Source of the DNA: an uncultured Bacteroides sp.
Lineage (GTDB): Bacteria > Bacteroidota > Bacteroidia > Bacteroidales > Bacteroidaceae
Reading direction: 5' to 3'
DNA: 64,000 nucleotides
Assembly (NCBI GenBank): GCA_947038155.1
Contig: CAMQVH010000006.1
Coordinates: 1-64,000 of the forward strand
Shown: piece by piece, positions 36,540 through 46,533 of the stretch
How the letters are laid out: every line of letters begins with the position of its first letter
Numbering within the stretch: the stretch's first letter is position 1
The notes under the pieces: model-generated
The model's input: the letters and a program-made list of their open reading frames with translations, nothing else
Told to the model about the DNA's origin: nothing
The model's database searches: none
Position numbers and translations under genes: made by a program

Positions 36540-37424
36540 TTAAAATCGTAATACGCATTGTAACCCAACCGACTTGCTTTTTAAACTACTTGAGCGGAAT
36601 TGATTGTTATTGTCGATAACGGTCGGTTCCACTTTCATGCTTAAGTCGGGAGTTATGTCGAAGTTGGACAACTCTGCATCTACATAAGCGTCGATGATAG
36701 AGATAAGGTAAACTCCGATAAATGCAAATATACTAAGATCCCGGTAACGCCGGAACATATCTTTTCTTCGTTTTAATGTATTTTTCAATTGCTCCTCATT
36801 GTAAGTAGCGTTGGGGGGTAGCAAATCTTCGTAACTTTTAGTATTCGGATTGCTGTCCATGATGTCCAGATAGGCTTGTGAATAGTCTTTGTACATCTTT
36901 CCGTTCCAGCTTAAGGCATAGGCGCAACCTGCGAACCCACCATATATAATAGGTAACTTCCAGTATTTACGATTGTAAATCTGTCCGCCACCTGGGAATA
37001 CGACGGCAAGCCAGGTCGCTTTGGTGGGATTCGGGATAAATATTTTTTTGTTGATATCCTGTGCAGGTGGAACACTGTCTGTCTTGACAACGATAGATGC
37101 CGGCTGTTCTATCTTTTCCAGTTCTTTCTTGTTGACAGCATCCAGGCTGTCTACTATCTGTATCTTGGCTGCCGACAAGCTATCGATGGACAGGAGTTCT
37201 TTGGAGGGTATGATCCGGATAGAATCTTTTTTTATCGAATCCTCCACAATCGGTTTACGATGTCTGCGTGCGCGGGCTTTTGGTGCTTCTCGCTGCACGA
37301 CGGTAGTGTCTTTTTGCACTGGAGTTACGGTGGATTGTGCAAACACATCAATCCCTGCTACCTGTAAAAGACAGAGAAGCAGGGTGATGACGAGTGACTG
37401 ATATTTCTTACTTTTTCTAATCAT
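36540..37424 (-). CDS. DUF5683 membrane protein, function unknown
   Basis: 294 residues with a signal sequence (ending DVFAQS). An Ala/Lys/Ser-rich linker (about 30-125) precedes a compact C-terminal region. That region has the motif FIPNPTKATWLAVVFPGGGQIYNRKYWKLPIIYGGFAGCAYAL and a second hydrophobic segment (LSIFAFIGVYLISIIDAYVDAEL). This is the DUF5683 signature, and the gene is found next to parB in Bacteroidetes. It abuts parB directly (stop and start codons adjacent), so translation may be coupled. Confidence 0.85.
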   Translation of the reverse strand: MIRKSKKYQSLVITLLLCLLQVAGIDVFAQSTVTPVQKDTTVVQREAPKARARRHRKPIVEDSIKKDSIRIIPSKELLSIDSLSAAKIQIVDSLDAVNKKELEKIEQPASIVVKTDSVPPAQDINKKIFIPNPTKATWLAVVFPGGGQIYNRKYWKLPIIYGGFAGCAYALSWNGKMYKDYSQAYLDIMDSNPNTKSYEDLLPPNATYNEEQLKNTLKRRKDMFRRYRDLSIFAFIGVYLISIIDAYVDAELSNFDITPDLSMKVEPTVIDNNNQFRSSSLKSKSVGLQCVLRF

Positions 37425-38315
37425 TTACTTCTTTAGCGTGTCGAAGATTTCCATGATACGTTCCAGCTCCTCTTCGTTGCTGAAAGGAATGCTGATTTTT
37501 CCTTTCCCCTTTTCAGAGCAGGTGAGTTGTACCTTGGTGTTGAAAAAGCCTGTGAGTTGTTGTTTCAGCAAGTTGAACTCTTCCGGAAGTTTGGCACGTT
37601 TGGGGGTTATTTTCCGTGTGCCGCTTTTCACAGCTTCTCCTTCGCTTAATGATTTAACAATTTCTTCTACTTTGCGGACTGAATATCCATGTTCTTGTAT
37701 CTCTTCAAATATTTTAACTTGTAGCTTGGGATCGCCCAGTGAAATAAGTGCACGTGCATGTCCCATGTCTAACTGTTTGTTTTGTAGAGCCATCTGTATG
37801 GGAGCCGGCAATTTCAGCAGGCGCAGGTAATTGGCGATTGTTGTCCGGTTTTTGCCGATACGTTCGCTCAGGCGTTCCTGTGTCAGTTCATACTGGTCGA
37901 GCAGGTGTTGGTAGGCAAGTGCGATTTCTACGGCATTCAAGTCTTCGCGCTGGATATTTTCAATCAGCGCCATTTCCATCATGTTTTCGTCGTCGGCTGT
38001 ACGGATATATGCGGGGATTGTTTTCAGCCCTGCTTTTTGCGAAGCACGGTAGCGACGCTCTCCGGCGATGATTTGATATTCGTCGTCCGACACTTTACGT
38101 AAAGTAATAGGTTGGATAATTCCGATTTCAGCAATCGAATCAGCCAGCTCCTGTAATGCCGTTTCGTCAAACTCACGGCGGGGCTGGTTGGGATTGACGG
38201 CAATCTTCGCCAACTCTATTTCATTAATGGAAGAAGAACCTTCGGTTTTCACATCATCCATAGAGAGCAAGGCGTCAAGTCCGCGTCCTAATGCATTTCT
38301 TCTTAGTGTTGCCAT
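37425..38315 (-). CDS. parB: chromosome-partitioning protein ParB
   Basis: 296 residues with ParB/Spo0J layout: N-terminal CTPase/nuclease-like fold (INEIELAKIAVNPNQPRREFDE, IIAGERRYRASQKAGL), the NIQREDLNAVEIALAYQHLL segment, a helix-turn-helix (LTQERLSERIGKNRTTIANYLRLLKLP) that binds parS, and a C-terminal dimerisation domain. It lies 11 bp downstream of parA. I did not find a parS-like palindrome in the window, which does not exclude one elsewhere. Confidence 0.97.
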   Translation of the reverse strand: MATLRRNALGRGLDALLSMDDVKTEGSSSINEIELAKIAVNPNQPRREFDETALQELADSIAEIGIIQPITLRKVSDDEYQIIAGERRYRASQKAGLKTIPAYIRTADDENMMEMALIENIQREDLNAVEIALAYQHLLDQYELTQERLSERIGKNRTTIANYLRLLKLPAPIQMALQNKQLDMGHARALISLGDPKLQVKIFEEIQEHGYSVRKVEEIVKSLSEGEAVKSGTRKITPKRAKLPEEFNLLKQQLTGFFNTKVQLTCSEKGKGKISIPFSNEEELERIMEIFDTLKK

Positions 38316-38326
38316 ATCTTCTTCTT

Positions 38327-39091
38327 TTATTTATTTCGGTTGATAATCTCTTTGGCAAGAGCTAGGTGATTCTTGGCACCGGTAGAGTCCGCATCGTAAA
38401 GGATGGTCGGAATACCGTAGCTGGGAGCCTCGCTCAGTTTGACATTCCGTTGAACAACGGTGTTGAACACCAGTTCTTGAAAGTGTCTTTTCACTTCATC
38501 GTAGATTTGATTCGCCTGACGCAGGCGTGAATCGTACATTGTGAGTAGGAAACCTTCGATTTCCAAGGCCGGATTCAGTTTTGATTTGATGATTTTAATG
38601 GTGTTCAGCAACTTGCTGATACCCTCGAGAGCAAAATATTCGGCTTGCACGGGGATAATCACAGAGTCGGCGGCTGTCAGGGCATTGATAGTAATGAGCC
38701 CCAATGAAGGCGAACAGTCTATCAGTATATAGTCATATTCTTTCTTCAAAGGTGTGAGCACTTCTTTCAGAATCTTTTCGCGGTTTGGGAGGTTCAACAT
38801 TTCAATCTCTGCTCCTACAAGATTGATGTGCGAAGAGATTATTTTTAAAGAATCAATTTCAGTGTCGAGGATAGCGTCCTGTACGTTAGCTCTGTCAATA
38901 ATGCATTCATAGATAGTGCATTCCGACTGCTTGATGTCTACTCCCAGGCCGGAAGAGGCATTAGCTTGCGGGTCGGCATCTATCACGAGTACCTTTTTTT
39001 CGAGTGTAGCAAGCGAAGCTGCGAGGTTAATCGTAGTCGTTGTCTTTCCTACACCACCTTTTTGATTGGCCAAAGCAATAATTTTTCCCAT
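38327..39091 (-). CDS. parA: chromosome-partitioning ATPase ParA/Soj
   Basis: 254 residues from the ATG at 39091 (MGKIIALANQKGGVGKTTTT), which places the deviant Walker A motif at the N-terminus as in Soj-type ParA. A longer frame reaching 39274 adds 61 unconserved residues and is rejected. Other ParA motifs: VIDADPQANASSGLG, DYILIDCSPSLGLITINAL. First gene of the - strand series parA-parB-DUF5683-lytic transglycosylase. Confidence 0.97.
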   Translation of the reverse strand: MGKIIALANQKGGVGKTTTTINLAASLATLEKKVLVIDADPQANASSGLGVDIKQSECTIYECIIDRANVQDAILDTEIDSLKIISSHINLVGAEIEMLNLPNREKILKEVLTPLKKEYDYILIDCSPSLGLITINALTAADSVIIPVQAEYFALEGISKLLNTIKIIKSKLNPALEIEGFLLTMYDSRLRQANQIYDEVKRHFQELVFNTVVQRNVKLSEAPSYGIPTILYDADSTGAKNHLALAKEIINRNK

Positions 39092-39376
39092 ATTCTCTAA
39101 ATTTATTGGCAGCGAAATAAGTGATAAATCCTTAGAGCGCCTACGAAAAAAGAGAAACTTTGCAATTTCTGTTGATAAGTCACCTGTTTTGTTAATAACT
39201 GTCGGACGAAACGGTTGCAAAACCAAGGCTGGTTCCTCATCTACTTTTCTCTTTGTGAGCATGCAAATATACATATTTATATTGGATATTTATTTCTTTT
39301 TTTGCTCGCTTGCAGAAGATTAAGATTTGTAAACGGGTGAGAGTGGAAAGATACTTTTCATCTGATGAGTAGAGGG

Positions 39377-39408
39377 TTTGGCGATACGGCTTCTTTTTGC
39401 TATTTTTG
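39377..39408 (+). promoter_or_regulatory. surE promoter
   Basis: TTTG (39377-39380), 20-bp spacer, TATTTTTG (39401-39408). It fits the Bacteroides consensus and ends 31 bp before the ATG at 39440, which supports that start over the ATG at 39365. Confidence 0.75.
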
Positions 39409-39439
39409 TGCGGATATTAAAAAGGAAAGGATTGAATAT

Positions 39440-40213
39440 ATGGAAAATGAAAAGCCGTTGATACTCGTATCGAATGACGATGGCGTGATGGCCAAAGGTA
39501 TTAATGAACTGGTGAAGTTTCTTCGCCCTTTTGGGGAAATTGTAGTAATGGCACCTGATTCCCCACGTTCGGGCAGCGGTTGTGCGCTGACGGTGACGCA
39601 GCCTGTTCATTATCAACTGGTCAGGAGAGAAGTAGGATTGACGGTCTATAAATGCACGGGTACACCGACCGACTGTATCAAATTGGCACGAAATACTGTG
39701 CTCGACAGAATTCCGGATCTGGTAGTCGGCGGTATCAACCACGGCGATAATTCGGCTTCAAATGTGCATTATTCCGGTACAATGGGAGTGGTGATTGAGG
39801 GTTGCCTGAATGGAATTCCCTCCATAGGCTTCTCTTTGTGCAACCATGAGCAGGATGCTGATTTTAACGCAACCGGCCCTTACATCCGCAGCATTGCCGC
39901 GATGGTACTGGAAAAAGGACTTCCCGCTCTGACTTGTCTTAATGTGAACTTTCCGGATACAACTGATATAAAAGGAATAAAGGTCTGTGAACAAGCTAAA
40001 GGGCATTGGGGGAATGAATGGACTGCTTGTCCCCGTCTGACCGACCCGAATTATTTCTGGCTGGCAGGTGAATTTACTGACCATGAACCCGAAAACGAGA
40101 AGAACGACCACTGGGCACTGGCAAATGGCTATGTGGCTATCACTCCGACTACCGTTGATGTGACGGCATATGACTTTATCGACGAATTGAACAAATGGAT
40201 AACGGATAAATGA
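39440..40213 (+). CDS. surE: 5'-nucleotidase SurE
   Basis: 257 residues. The metal-binding N-terminus is clear ([17 protein letters not shown]), as are [31 protein letters not shown] and [25 protein letters not shown]. It dephosphorylates nucleoside 5'/3'-monophosphates. The start is set by the promoter at 39377-39408; an upstream in-frame ATG lies before that promoter. lpxB follows after 66 bp. Confidence 0.96.
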   Translation: MENEKPLILVSNDDGVMAKGINELVKFLRPFGEIVVMAPDSPRSGSGCALTVTQPVHYQLVRREVGLTVYKCTGTPTDCIKLARNTVLDRIPDLVVGGINHGDNSASNVHYSGTMGVVIEGCLNGIPSIGFSLCNHEQDADFNATGPYIRSIAAMVLEKGLPALTCLNVNFPDTTDIKGIKVCEQAKGHWGNEWTACPRLTDPNYFWLAGEFTDHEPENEKNDHWALANGYVAITPTTVDVTAYDFIDELNKWITDK

Positions 40214-40279
40214 TAATGGGGGAATGAATGACATTCTTTTCCTCATTCTTTATTCTTCATTATCTGTAATCTATTAAAT

Positions 40280-41416
40280 ATGAAGTATTATCTGATTGTC
40301 GGCGAAGCATCCGGCGACTTGCATGCATCCCATCTGATGTCTGCCCTGAAAGCAGAAGACCCGCAGGCTGATTTCCGTTTTTTCGGGGGCGACCTGATGG
40401 CTGCTGTCGGCGGAACAATGGTTAAGCATTATAAGGAATTGGCTTATATGGGTTTTATTCCTGTGTTGCTTCATCTGCGCACCATTTTTGCAAACATGAA
40501 ACGTTGCAAGGAGGATATCGTTTCCTGGAATCCTGATGTAGTAATCTTGGTAGACTATCCGGGATTCAACCTCGATATTGCCAAATTCGTGCATGCCAAG
40601 ACGCAGATTCCGGTTTACTATTATATTTCTCCGAAGATATGGGCATGGAAAGAGTACCGTATCAAGAATATAAAGCGTGATGTGGACGAGCTTTTCTCTA
40701 TCCTTCCTTTCGAAGTGGAATTTTTTGAAGGAAAACATCAGTACCCTATTCATTATGTAGGCAATCCTACGGTAGATGAAGTTACTGCGTATCAGAAAGC
40801 ATATCCGAAAGACTTTGAAGAATTTATAGCGGAGAACCAATTGGATAATAAGCCGATAATCGCCCTTTTGGCGGGAAGCCGGAAACAGGAGATAAAGGAT
40901 AATCTGCCGGGTATGTTGAAAGCTGCTTCCGCTTTTCCTGACTATCAGCTTGTCCTGGCGGGTGCTCCTTCCATTGCTCCCGAATACTACAAGCAATACA
41001 TAGGTAATGCGAATGTGAAAATCATTTTCGAACAGACGTATCGTCTTTTGCAACATGCGGATGCCGCTTTGGTCACTTCGGGGACGGCTACTCTTGAGAC
41101 GGCTTTGTTCCGTGTTCCCCAAGTCGTTTGTTATCATACTCCTATCGGGAAAGTCATTTCATTCTTGCGACGTCATATTCTGACGGTGAGATTTATTTCA
41201 TTGGTCAATTTGATTGCCGACCGTGAAGTGGTGAAAGAGTTGGTGGCGGACACGATGACCGTGAAGAATATGCAGCAGGAATTGAGGAATATTCTTGAAA
41301 ATGAAAAGTATAGAAAACAGATGCTTAAAGAATATGAGTATATGGCAGAACGGTTAGGTCCTGCCGGTGCTCCCCGTCATGCGGCACGTGAAATGCTAGC
41401 CCTGTTGAAAAAATAA
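40280..41416 (+). CDS. lpxB: lipid-A-disaccharide synthase
   Basis: 378 residues, GT19 family. Starts MKYYLIVGEASGDLHASHLMSAL, the family signature, with GYMGFIPVL-like and VDYPGFNLDIAKF, YYISPKIWAWKEYRI, YVGNPTVDEV and ALVTSGTATLETALFRVPQVVCY motifs. It joins UDP-diacylglucosamine and lipid X in lipid A synthesis at the inner membrane. Downstream of surE on the same strand, ended by a terminator. Confidence 0.97.
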   Translation: MKYYLIVGEASGDLHASHLMSALKAEDPQADFRFFGGDLMAAVGGTMVKHYKELAYMGFIPVLLHLRTIFANMKRCKEDIVSWNPDVVILVDYPGFNLDIAKFVHAKTQIPVYYYISPKIWAWKEYRIKNIKRDVDELFSILPFEVEFFEGKHQYPIHYVGNPTVDEVTAYQKAYPKDFEEFIAENQLDNKPIIALLAGSRKQEIKDNLPGMLKAASAFPDYQLVLAGAPSIAPEYYKQYIGNANVKIIFEQTYRLLQHADAALVTSGTATLETALFRVPQVVCYHTPIGKVISFLRRHILTVRFISLVNLIADREVVKELVADTMTVKNMQQELRNILENEKYRKQMLKEYEYMAERLGPAGAPRHAAREMLALLKK

Positions 41417-41437
41417 CTTTCTTTTTCTGAATAAACG

Positions 41438-41472
41438 TAAAGCCGATGCAATATTTGCACGGCTTTTTTATT
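41438..41472 (+). terminator. intrinsic terminator after lpxB
   Basis: AAAGCCGATGCAA and TTGCACGGCTTT pair around a 3-5 nt loop and are followed by a T run. Confidence 0.8.
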
Positions 41473-41509
41473 TATAGTGCAGAAGGTTAAAAAAGAAAGG
41501 AAAAACGAT

Positions 41510-42280
41510 ATGAAAAAATTTAAGTGGTTTTTAGGTCTTTTATTGCTGGCATTAGTGCCGATGTTGCAGTCATGTGATGATAATGACGGTTATTCGATAG
41601 GAGATTTCAGTTGGGACTGGGCGACAGTTCATACAACCGGTGGCGGAGGGTATTATTTGGAAGGTGACCGTTGGGGAACGATTGATCCGGTTAGTACTTC
41701 TATTCCTTGGTATAAGCCTGTGGATGGCGAACGTGTAGTGGCATTCTTCAATCCTTTGTATGATGTGGAAAATGGTGTTCAGGTGAAGATGGAAGGGATT
41801 CGAGATGTGCTGACAAAAGAAGTGGAAGAAATGAAAACCGAAGAACAGTCCGAGGAATTTGGGAACGACCCTATCGTGATTTATGAGGGGGATATGTGGT
41901 TGGGTGGAAAGTTTCTGAATGTTATCTTCCGCCAGGATATTCCCCGCTCTGAAAAACATCGTATCAGTCTTGTACAAAACCTGATTGGTGGGGAAGAACC
42001 GACACCTCTAAAAGTGGCGGAAGACGGTTATGTACACTTGGAACTGCGCTATAATACGTATGATGACAAGACCGGTTATTGGGGATGGGGACGAGTTTCC
42101 TATAATTTGGAGAAATTCTATCCGACACCAAAAGATTCCTGGACGGCACCAAAAGGTTTTAAGGTTACAATAAACTCAAAAGATAATGGAGAAGGCAGAG
42201 TGATTGTGTTTGATTTGAATCATCCGGTCGGTGTACCGGAAAAAGCGAAGGATGTACACTCTACTTCTTCAATCCGATAA
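41510..42280 (+). CDS. NigD-like lipoprotein
   Basis: 256 residues from the ATG at 41510, which gives a lipoprotein signal with lipobox QSC (PMLQSCDDND). The N-terminal OB-like domain (SWDWATVHTTGGGGYYLEGDRWGTI, GERVVAFFNPL) and C-terminal beta domain with ISLVQNLIGGEE and YVHLELRYNTYDDKTGYWGWGRVSYNL fit the NigD family of Bacteroides, named for a gene in a bacteriocin-like cluster. The role is unknown. It is a single-gene unit between two terminators. Confidence 0.85.
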   Translation: MKKFKWFLGLLLLALVPMLQSCDDNDGYSIGDFSWDWATVHTTGGGGYYLEGDRWGTIDPVSTSIPWYKPVDGERVVAFFNPLYDVENGVQVKMEGIRDVLTKEVEEMKTEEQSEEFGNDPIVIYEGDMWLGGKFLNVIFRQDIPRSEKHRISLVQNLIGGEEPTPLKVAEDGYVHLELRYNTYDDKTGYWGWGRVSYNLEKFYPTPKDSWTAPKGFKVTINSKDNGEGRVIVFDLNHPVGVPEKAKDVHSTSSIR

Positions 42281-42307
42281 CCTCTAACTATGATTTGCTG
42301 TGTGTGA

Positions 42308-42352
42308 AAAAGGTCGGGACATTTTCCAAAGAAGTCCCGACCTTTATTATTT
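42308..42352. terminator. bidirectional terminator between the NigD-like gene and cdsA
   Basis: AAAGGTCGGGAC and GTCCCGACCTTT are perfect inverted arms around a 14-nt loop, with A- and T-rich flanks, between convergent genes. Confidence 0.85.
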
Positions 42353-42386
42353 TATTGCAATTTTATTCTTCTGAAAGAAGTTCGGA

Positions 42387-43235
42387 TTAAAACCACGTCA
42401 ATGCGTATATATAAGCAACTGCCGCTGGAATAGCCATCAAAGCACTGTCAAACCGATCGAGCATTCCGCCATGTCCCGGAAGAATTGTTCCCGAATCTTT
42501 AACGTGCAACTGGCGTTTGAACAATGATTCCGTCAGGTCCCCCCATGTACCGAATACGACAACCACCAATGCCAATCCTGCCCATTCCCACATGGACATG
42601 AACGGGAAATAGTGAGCCAGTACAAAAGAAACTCCGATAGCTACCACTCCGCCGCCGATAGAGCCTTCCCAAGATTTCTTTGGTGAAATACGTTCAAACA
42701 GCCTGTGTTTGCCGATAAGCGAGCCGATGCAATATGCACCTGTGTCATTCAACCAAAGGAAAATGAAGATGGATAACGGTAAAATCGGATTGTAAGAAAC
42801 ACTGCTGTATGTCGGGTCATAATTGAATGCCAATATATTCAACATGGCAAAAGGCAGACCGATATACAATTGGCTGAGCATGGAATAAGCCCAGTTGAGT
42901 ATCGGATTCTCTTTCTTCAGATACAATTCACTAATCATCATATAGAGGAGTAGAAGTACATACGGAATGAAAATCTTCGAACCTTCCTGGCCTTCATTTG
43001 TGCAGAATCCCATTATTGCAAGGAATAAGTAGGCTCCGCCTAACATAGTAATCATCTTGTTGATATTGACTCCTTCAGCCCGCATATTAACCAACTGGCC
43101 AAACTCATATATAGTCAGCGCACTGATAATAGTGAACAGAATGCCAAAACTTAATGGGTTGGAAAGGATGCACCCCACCAGAATGGCAACGAAGAGTACA
43201 CCCGTAATAGCTCGTTTTATAAAATTGTTAATCAA
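42387..43235 (-). CDS. cdsA: phosphatidate cytidylyltransferase
   Basis: 282 residues, multi-pass membrane protein (about eight hydrophobic segments). The C-terminal family signature is present (LFERISPKKSWEGSIGGG, then KRQLHVKDSGTILPGHGGMLDRFDSAL). It makes CDP-diacylglycerol for phospholipid synthesis. Third gene of the rsfS-ftsH-cdsA operon, 15 bp after ftsH. Confidence 0.96.
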   Translation of the reverse strand: MINNFIKRAITGVLFVAILVGCILSNPLSFGILFTIISALTIYEFGQLVNMRAEGVNINKMITMLGGAYLFLAIMGFCTNEGQEGSKIFIPYVLLLLYMMISELYLKKENPILNWAYSMLSQLYIGLPFAMLNILAFNYDPTYSSVSYNPILPLSIFIFLWLNDTGAYCIGSLIGKHRLFERISPKKSWEGSIGGGVVAIGVSFVLAHYFPFMSMWEWAGLALVVVVFGTWGDLTESLFKRQLHVKDSGTILPGHGGMLDRFDSALMAIPAAVAYIYALTWF

Positions 43236-43250
43236 AATCAGCGTGTTTAA

Positions 43251-45401
43251 TTAGTTGGATTTGGACAGCTTATTTTCCTCATTTGTTTCTGCTCCTGTAG
43301 ACGTATTTCTCTCTACAGTCACTTTTGTTCCTTGTGCGGTTATTTTAGTTCCCGTAGCAGTTGCTTTTTCTTCTGTGGTATTTTCAGCTTCCTCTTCTTT
43401 GGTTTCTTTTTCTTCTCCTTTCAGTTTTTCAGCTAATTCCCTTTCTGCTTTCGCAGCATCCTGGCTTTCTTTTGCAGCCATGATTTCTTCCGAACGGGAC
43501 GCCCACGGACGTTTCCCGAAGATACGTTCAACGTCTTCCGCAAAGATAACTTCTTTGTCAATCAGTAACTGTGTCAGTTTGTTATGTCCTTCTTTATGCT
43601 CGGACAGAATTTGCTTGGCACGTTCATACTGCTCGTTTACCATTTTCTTGACTTCTTCGTCAATGAGTTCGGCAGTCTTTTCGCTATATGGACGGTTGAA
43701 AGAATATTCTTCATTATTATAATAACACAGGTTCGGCAACTTATCGCTCATACCTAGATAAGCGATCATGCCATATGCCTGTTTCGTTACTCTCTCCAAG
43801 TCGTTCATGGCTCCAGTTGAGATACGGCCCATGAATAAATCTTCAGCCGCGCGTCCGCCAAGGGTTGCACACATTTCGTCAAGCATCTGTTCCTTAGTCG
43901 TAATCTGACGCTCTTCCGGCAGATACCAGGCAGCGCCCAGTGCACGTCCGCGAGGAACAATCGTTACCTTAATCAGCGGATTGGCATATTCCAACAACCA
44001 GGAGATAGAAGCGTGACCCGCTTCATGCAGGGCAATAGAACGTCTTTCGGCTTCCGTCGTAATCTTGGTCTTCTTTTCCAGACCACCGATGATACGGTCA
44101 ACGGCATCAAGGAAATCCTGTTTGCCTACGAATTTTTTACCGTGGCGGGCTGCAATCAATGCCGCTTCATTGCAGACATTGGCTATATCCGCACCGGAGA
44201 ATCCCGGAGTCTGGCGTGCCAGCAAATCTACGTCCACTGTATCATCTATTTTAATCGGGCGCAAATGTACGCCAAATACTTCTTTACGTTCGTTCAGGTC
44301 GGGCAGGTCTACATGTATCTGGCGGTCAAAACGTCCGGCACGAAGCAACGCTTTATCCAATACGTCTACACGGTTGGTAGCAGCCAGGATGATAACGCCA
44401 CTGTTGGAACCGAAACCATCCATTTCTGTCAATAACTGGTTCAATGTGTTCTCGCGTTCATCATTTCCACCCATTGCAGGGTTCTTGCCACGTGCACGTC
44501 CCACAGCGTCAATCTCATCAATAAAGACGATGCAGGGAGCCTTTTCCTTTGCCTGCTTGAACAAGTCGCGGACACGGGATGCACCTACACCCACGAACAT
44601 TTCCACAAAGTCAGAACCCGCCAATGAGAAGAAAGGTACATTCGCTTCACCGGCAACAGCTTTGGCAAGCAAAGTTTTACCGGTTCCCGGAGGACCTACT
44701 AACAATGCTCCTTTGGGAATTTTACCGCCCAAATCTGTATATTTCTGCGGTTCTTTCAAGAACTCTACAATTTCTTCCACTTCTTGTTTGGCTTCTGCCA
44801 GACCTGCTACATCTTTGAATGTTACTTTGATAGAGCCGCCTTTTTCAAAAAGCTGGGCTTTGGATTTTCCTACGTTGAATACACCGCCGGGACCACCGCT
44901 ACCACCTCCACTCATGCGCCGCATGAAGAATATCCATAAAGCAACCAGCAGAACAAGCGGAAGTATCTGAACCAGGATGGCAGGGAATATATCCGATTTA
45001 GGGAGATAATCCGATGTACCGTCGAAATGTCCGGCTTCTTTTTCAGTCTGTAGAAATTCTTCCAGTTTATCAGTAGACGGAGTTCTACTTGTGATGATAG
45101 GGTTACGTCCTACCTTTATAGAGTCCGCACCAAATACGGCACCTACTGCAGTTGGTTTCAGATATGCTTCGATAGATTTGTCTTCATAACCCAATACTTT
45201 GCTGATATACCCATTTCTAACGTAATCCTGAAACTCGCTGTAAGTGACAGCTTTGCTTCCAGCACCCTTTGAATCACTGCCCCACCAGAGGCCGAGAAGC
45301 ATCAGGGCAATAATCATATACATCCAGTTCAGATTGAACTTCGGCAAATTAACCTTATTGTTAGGTTTATTGCTGCTGTTATTTTTGCTATTATTGTCCA
45401 T
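43251..45401 (-). CDS. ftsH: ATP-dependent zinc metalloprotease FtsH
   Basis: 716 residues. Two N-terminal transmembrane helices ([40 protein letters not shown]), AAA domain with Walker A GPPGTGKT, Walker [13 protein letters not shown] and the second region of homology [20 protein letters not shown], then the zinc protease motif HEAGHA. It degrades membrane and regulatory proteins. The C-terminal tail is long and rich in Glu/Lys/Thr, as in other Bacteroidetes. 9 bp after rsfS. Confidence 0.98.
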   Translation of the reverse strand: MDNNSKNNSSNKPNNKVNLPKFNLNWMYMIIALMLLGLWWGSDSKGAGSKAVTYSEFQDYVRNGYISKVLGYEDKSIEAYLKPTAVGAVFGADSIKVGRNPIITSRTPSTDKLEEFLQTEKEAGHFDGTSDYLPKSDIFPAILVQILPLVLLVALWIFFMRRMSGGGSGGPGGVFNVGKSKAQLFEKGGSIKVTFKDVAGLAEAKQEVEEIVEFLKEPQKYTDLGGKIPKGALLVGPPGTGKTLLAKAVAGEANVPFFSLAGSDFVEMFVGVGASRVRDLFKQAKEKAPCIVFIDEIDAVGRARGKNPAMGGNDERENTLNQLLTEMDGFGSNSGVIILAATNRVDVLDKALLRAGRFDRQIHVDLPDLNERKEVFGVHLRPIKIDDTVDVDLLARQTPGFSGADIANVCNEAALIAARHGKKFVGKQDFLDAVDRIIGGLEKKTKITTEAERRSIALHEAGHASISWLLEYANPLIKVTIVPRGRALGAAWYLPEERQITTKEQMLDEMCATLGGRAAEDLFMGRISTGAMNDLERVTKQAYGMIAYLGMSDKLPNLCYYNNEEYSFNRPYSEKTAELIDEEVKKMVNEQYERAKQILSEHKEGHNKLTQLLIDKEVIFAEDVERIFGKRPWASRSEEIMAAKESQDAAKAERELAEKLKGEEKETKEEEAENTTEEKATATGTKITAQGTKVTVERNTSTGAETNEENKLSKSN

Positions 45402-45410
45402 AATTATAAA

Positions 45411-45770
45411 TTAGTCTAAATCGGGGATTTGAGTAAGTTTAGCATCTGCCCAAAGATGCTCAAGGTTGTAAAAATCTCTTGTTTCCGGCAAAAAAACATG
45501 CACTAATACATCAGAATAGTCCATAGCTACCCATTCTGCATTTCGAAGTCCGTCAATGGCAAAAGGTTTGCTGTCAGCGCCTTTGCGTGTAAATTCTCTG
45601 ATTGAATCTACAATGGCACTTACTTGACTGGGGGAGTTCCCCTGACAGATGACGAAATATTTACAGATGGTATCTTCTATACTGGTTAAATCGGCAATAA
45701 TTATGTTTTTACCTTTTTTCTCTTGAATTCCTTCTTTTATTTTTTCAATTAATACTTTTGTATTGTTCAT
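45411..45770 (-). CDS. rsfS: ribosomal silencing factor RsfS
   Basis: 119 residues from the ATG at 45770. A longer TTG-started frame to 45905 overlaps the promoter and is rejected. Iojap-family motifs: IIIADLTSIEDTICKYFVICQGNSPSQVSAI, and the EWVAMDYSDVLVHVFLPETRDFYNLEHLWADA C-terminal block. It binds L14 and blocks subunit joining during starvation. First gene of the rsfS-ftsH-cdsA operon. Confidence 0.95.
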   Translation of the reverse strand: MNNTKVLIEKIKEGIQEKKGKNIIIADLTSIEDTICKYFVICQGNSPSQVSAIVDSIREFTRKGADSKPFAIDGLRNAEWVAMDYSDVLVHVFLPETRDFYNLEHLWADAKLTQIPDLD

Positions 45771-45861
45771 TTCTACAATTGAAATTAATAATTCATGTTC
45801 TTTTAGTTTATAACAAAAAAAGACTATCCTTTGTTTCTGGTTATAAACGTGATATTTTTGA

Positions 45862-45893
45862 CAAATATACGCTGATTTATTGGATACAAGAAA
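45862..45893 (-). promoter_or_regulatory. rsfS-ftsH-cdsA promoter
   Basis: Minus strand: TTTC, about 20-bp spacer, TATATTTG (45869-45862). The -7 element is perfect and the -33 has one mismatch; it lies 92 bp upstream of the rsfS ATG. Confidence 0.5.
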
Positions 45894-45983
45894 GTTATAC
45901 CCCAATTTTTGTGTTTTTTAGTGGAGATACTTGCCAAGAAAAAGCTAATTTTAGGATTTTAGCAAAAAAAACAGCAGAAATGT

Positions 45984-46012
45984 TTTGAATTCCCAAATTA
46001 TTTGTATCTTTG
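45984..46012 (+). promoter_or_regulatory. tRNA-Gln promoter
   Basis: TTTG (45984-45987), 17-bp spacer, TATCTTTG (46005-46012), 20 bp before the tRNA. Spacing is slightly short but both elements match. Confidence 0.65.
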
Positions 46013-46032
46013 CACTCGCAAACGAAAATCAT

Positions 46033-46103
46033 TGGGCTATGGTGTAATGGTAACACTACAGATTCTGGTCCTGTCATTCCTGGTTCGAATCCAGGTAGCC
46101 CAA
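46033..46103 (+). tRNA. tRNA-Gln (anticodon CUG)
   Basis: Cloverleaf found by eye: acceptor arms TGGGCTA / TAGCCCA (7 bp perfect), D stem GTG/CAC, anticodon stem ACAGA/CCTGT with loop TTCTGGT (anticodon CTG at positions 34-36; A31-C39 mismatched), T arm CCTGG TTCGAAT CCAGG. CCA is not encoded. Confidence 0.93.
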
Positions 46104-46126
46104 CAGGAAATAAAAAATAATGAGAT

Positions 46127-46163
46127 AAAACCCTGCAAGAAGTAATTCTCTGCAGGGTTTTGT
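46127..46163 (+). terminator. terminator after tRNA-Gln
   Basis: AAAACCCTGCA and TGCAGGGTTTT are perfect inverted arms with a 13-nt loop, followed by TGTTG. Confidence 0.8.
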
Positions 46164-46181
46164 TGTTTAAGGAAATTGTAC

Positions 46182-46349
46182 TTTAGGGATATGGAGGGCG
46201 CATAGTAATAAACCTGGCCATAGTAATAAACGGCTGAAAGCGGATTATAGCATGAAAGTTCAATAAGAGGGTTTTGGCTGGTTGAGATGCAGATAGTTGG
46301 GGATTTTGTTCAAAACAGTATGGGAATGAATAAATTTTTAGGGATATGG
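46182..46349. repeat. 13-bp direct repeat framing a gene-free segment
   Basis: TTTAGGGATATGG occurs at 46182-46194 and again at 46337-46349. A second short pair, CATAGTAATAAAC, occurs at 46201 and 46219. The stretch from 46164 to 46468 contains no gene I can support and could be a decayed insertion. Confidence 0.4.
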
Positions 46350-46467
46350 CTGTGTCCTGCCCCTCCCCAAAAAAGAAGAATTATAACTGAACCATATATT
46401 TTAAACTAATTCCCTCAAATTTCCAAACTGAGCCGGGATATGTTGAGTGGTGTGTAGATAACCAAAA

Positions 46468-46512
46468 ACAGGTTTTATCACCCATAGGCGTGATAAAACC
46501 TGTTTTTTATAT
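46468..46512 (-). terminator. intrinsic terminator after the DUF349 gene
   Basis: AAAACAGGTTTTATCAC and GTGATAAAACCTGTTTT are perfect inverted arms with an 8-nt loop; A/T runs at both sides allow bidirectional use. About 20 bp beyond the stop of the gene at 46534. Confidence 0.88.
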
Positions 46513-46533
46513 TTCTAAATCGACAGGGAAAGG

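Noticed and set aside
39092..39274. 61-residue N-terminal extension of ParA
   Set aside because: ParA proteins start just before the Walker A motif, matched by the ATG at 39091; the extension is unconserved.
37425..39323. parS site near parAB
   Set aside because: No palindrome resembling the TGTTTCACGTGAAACA type was found here.
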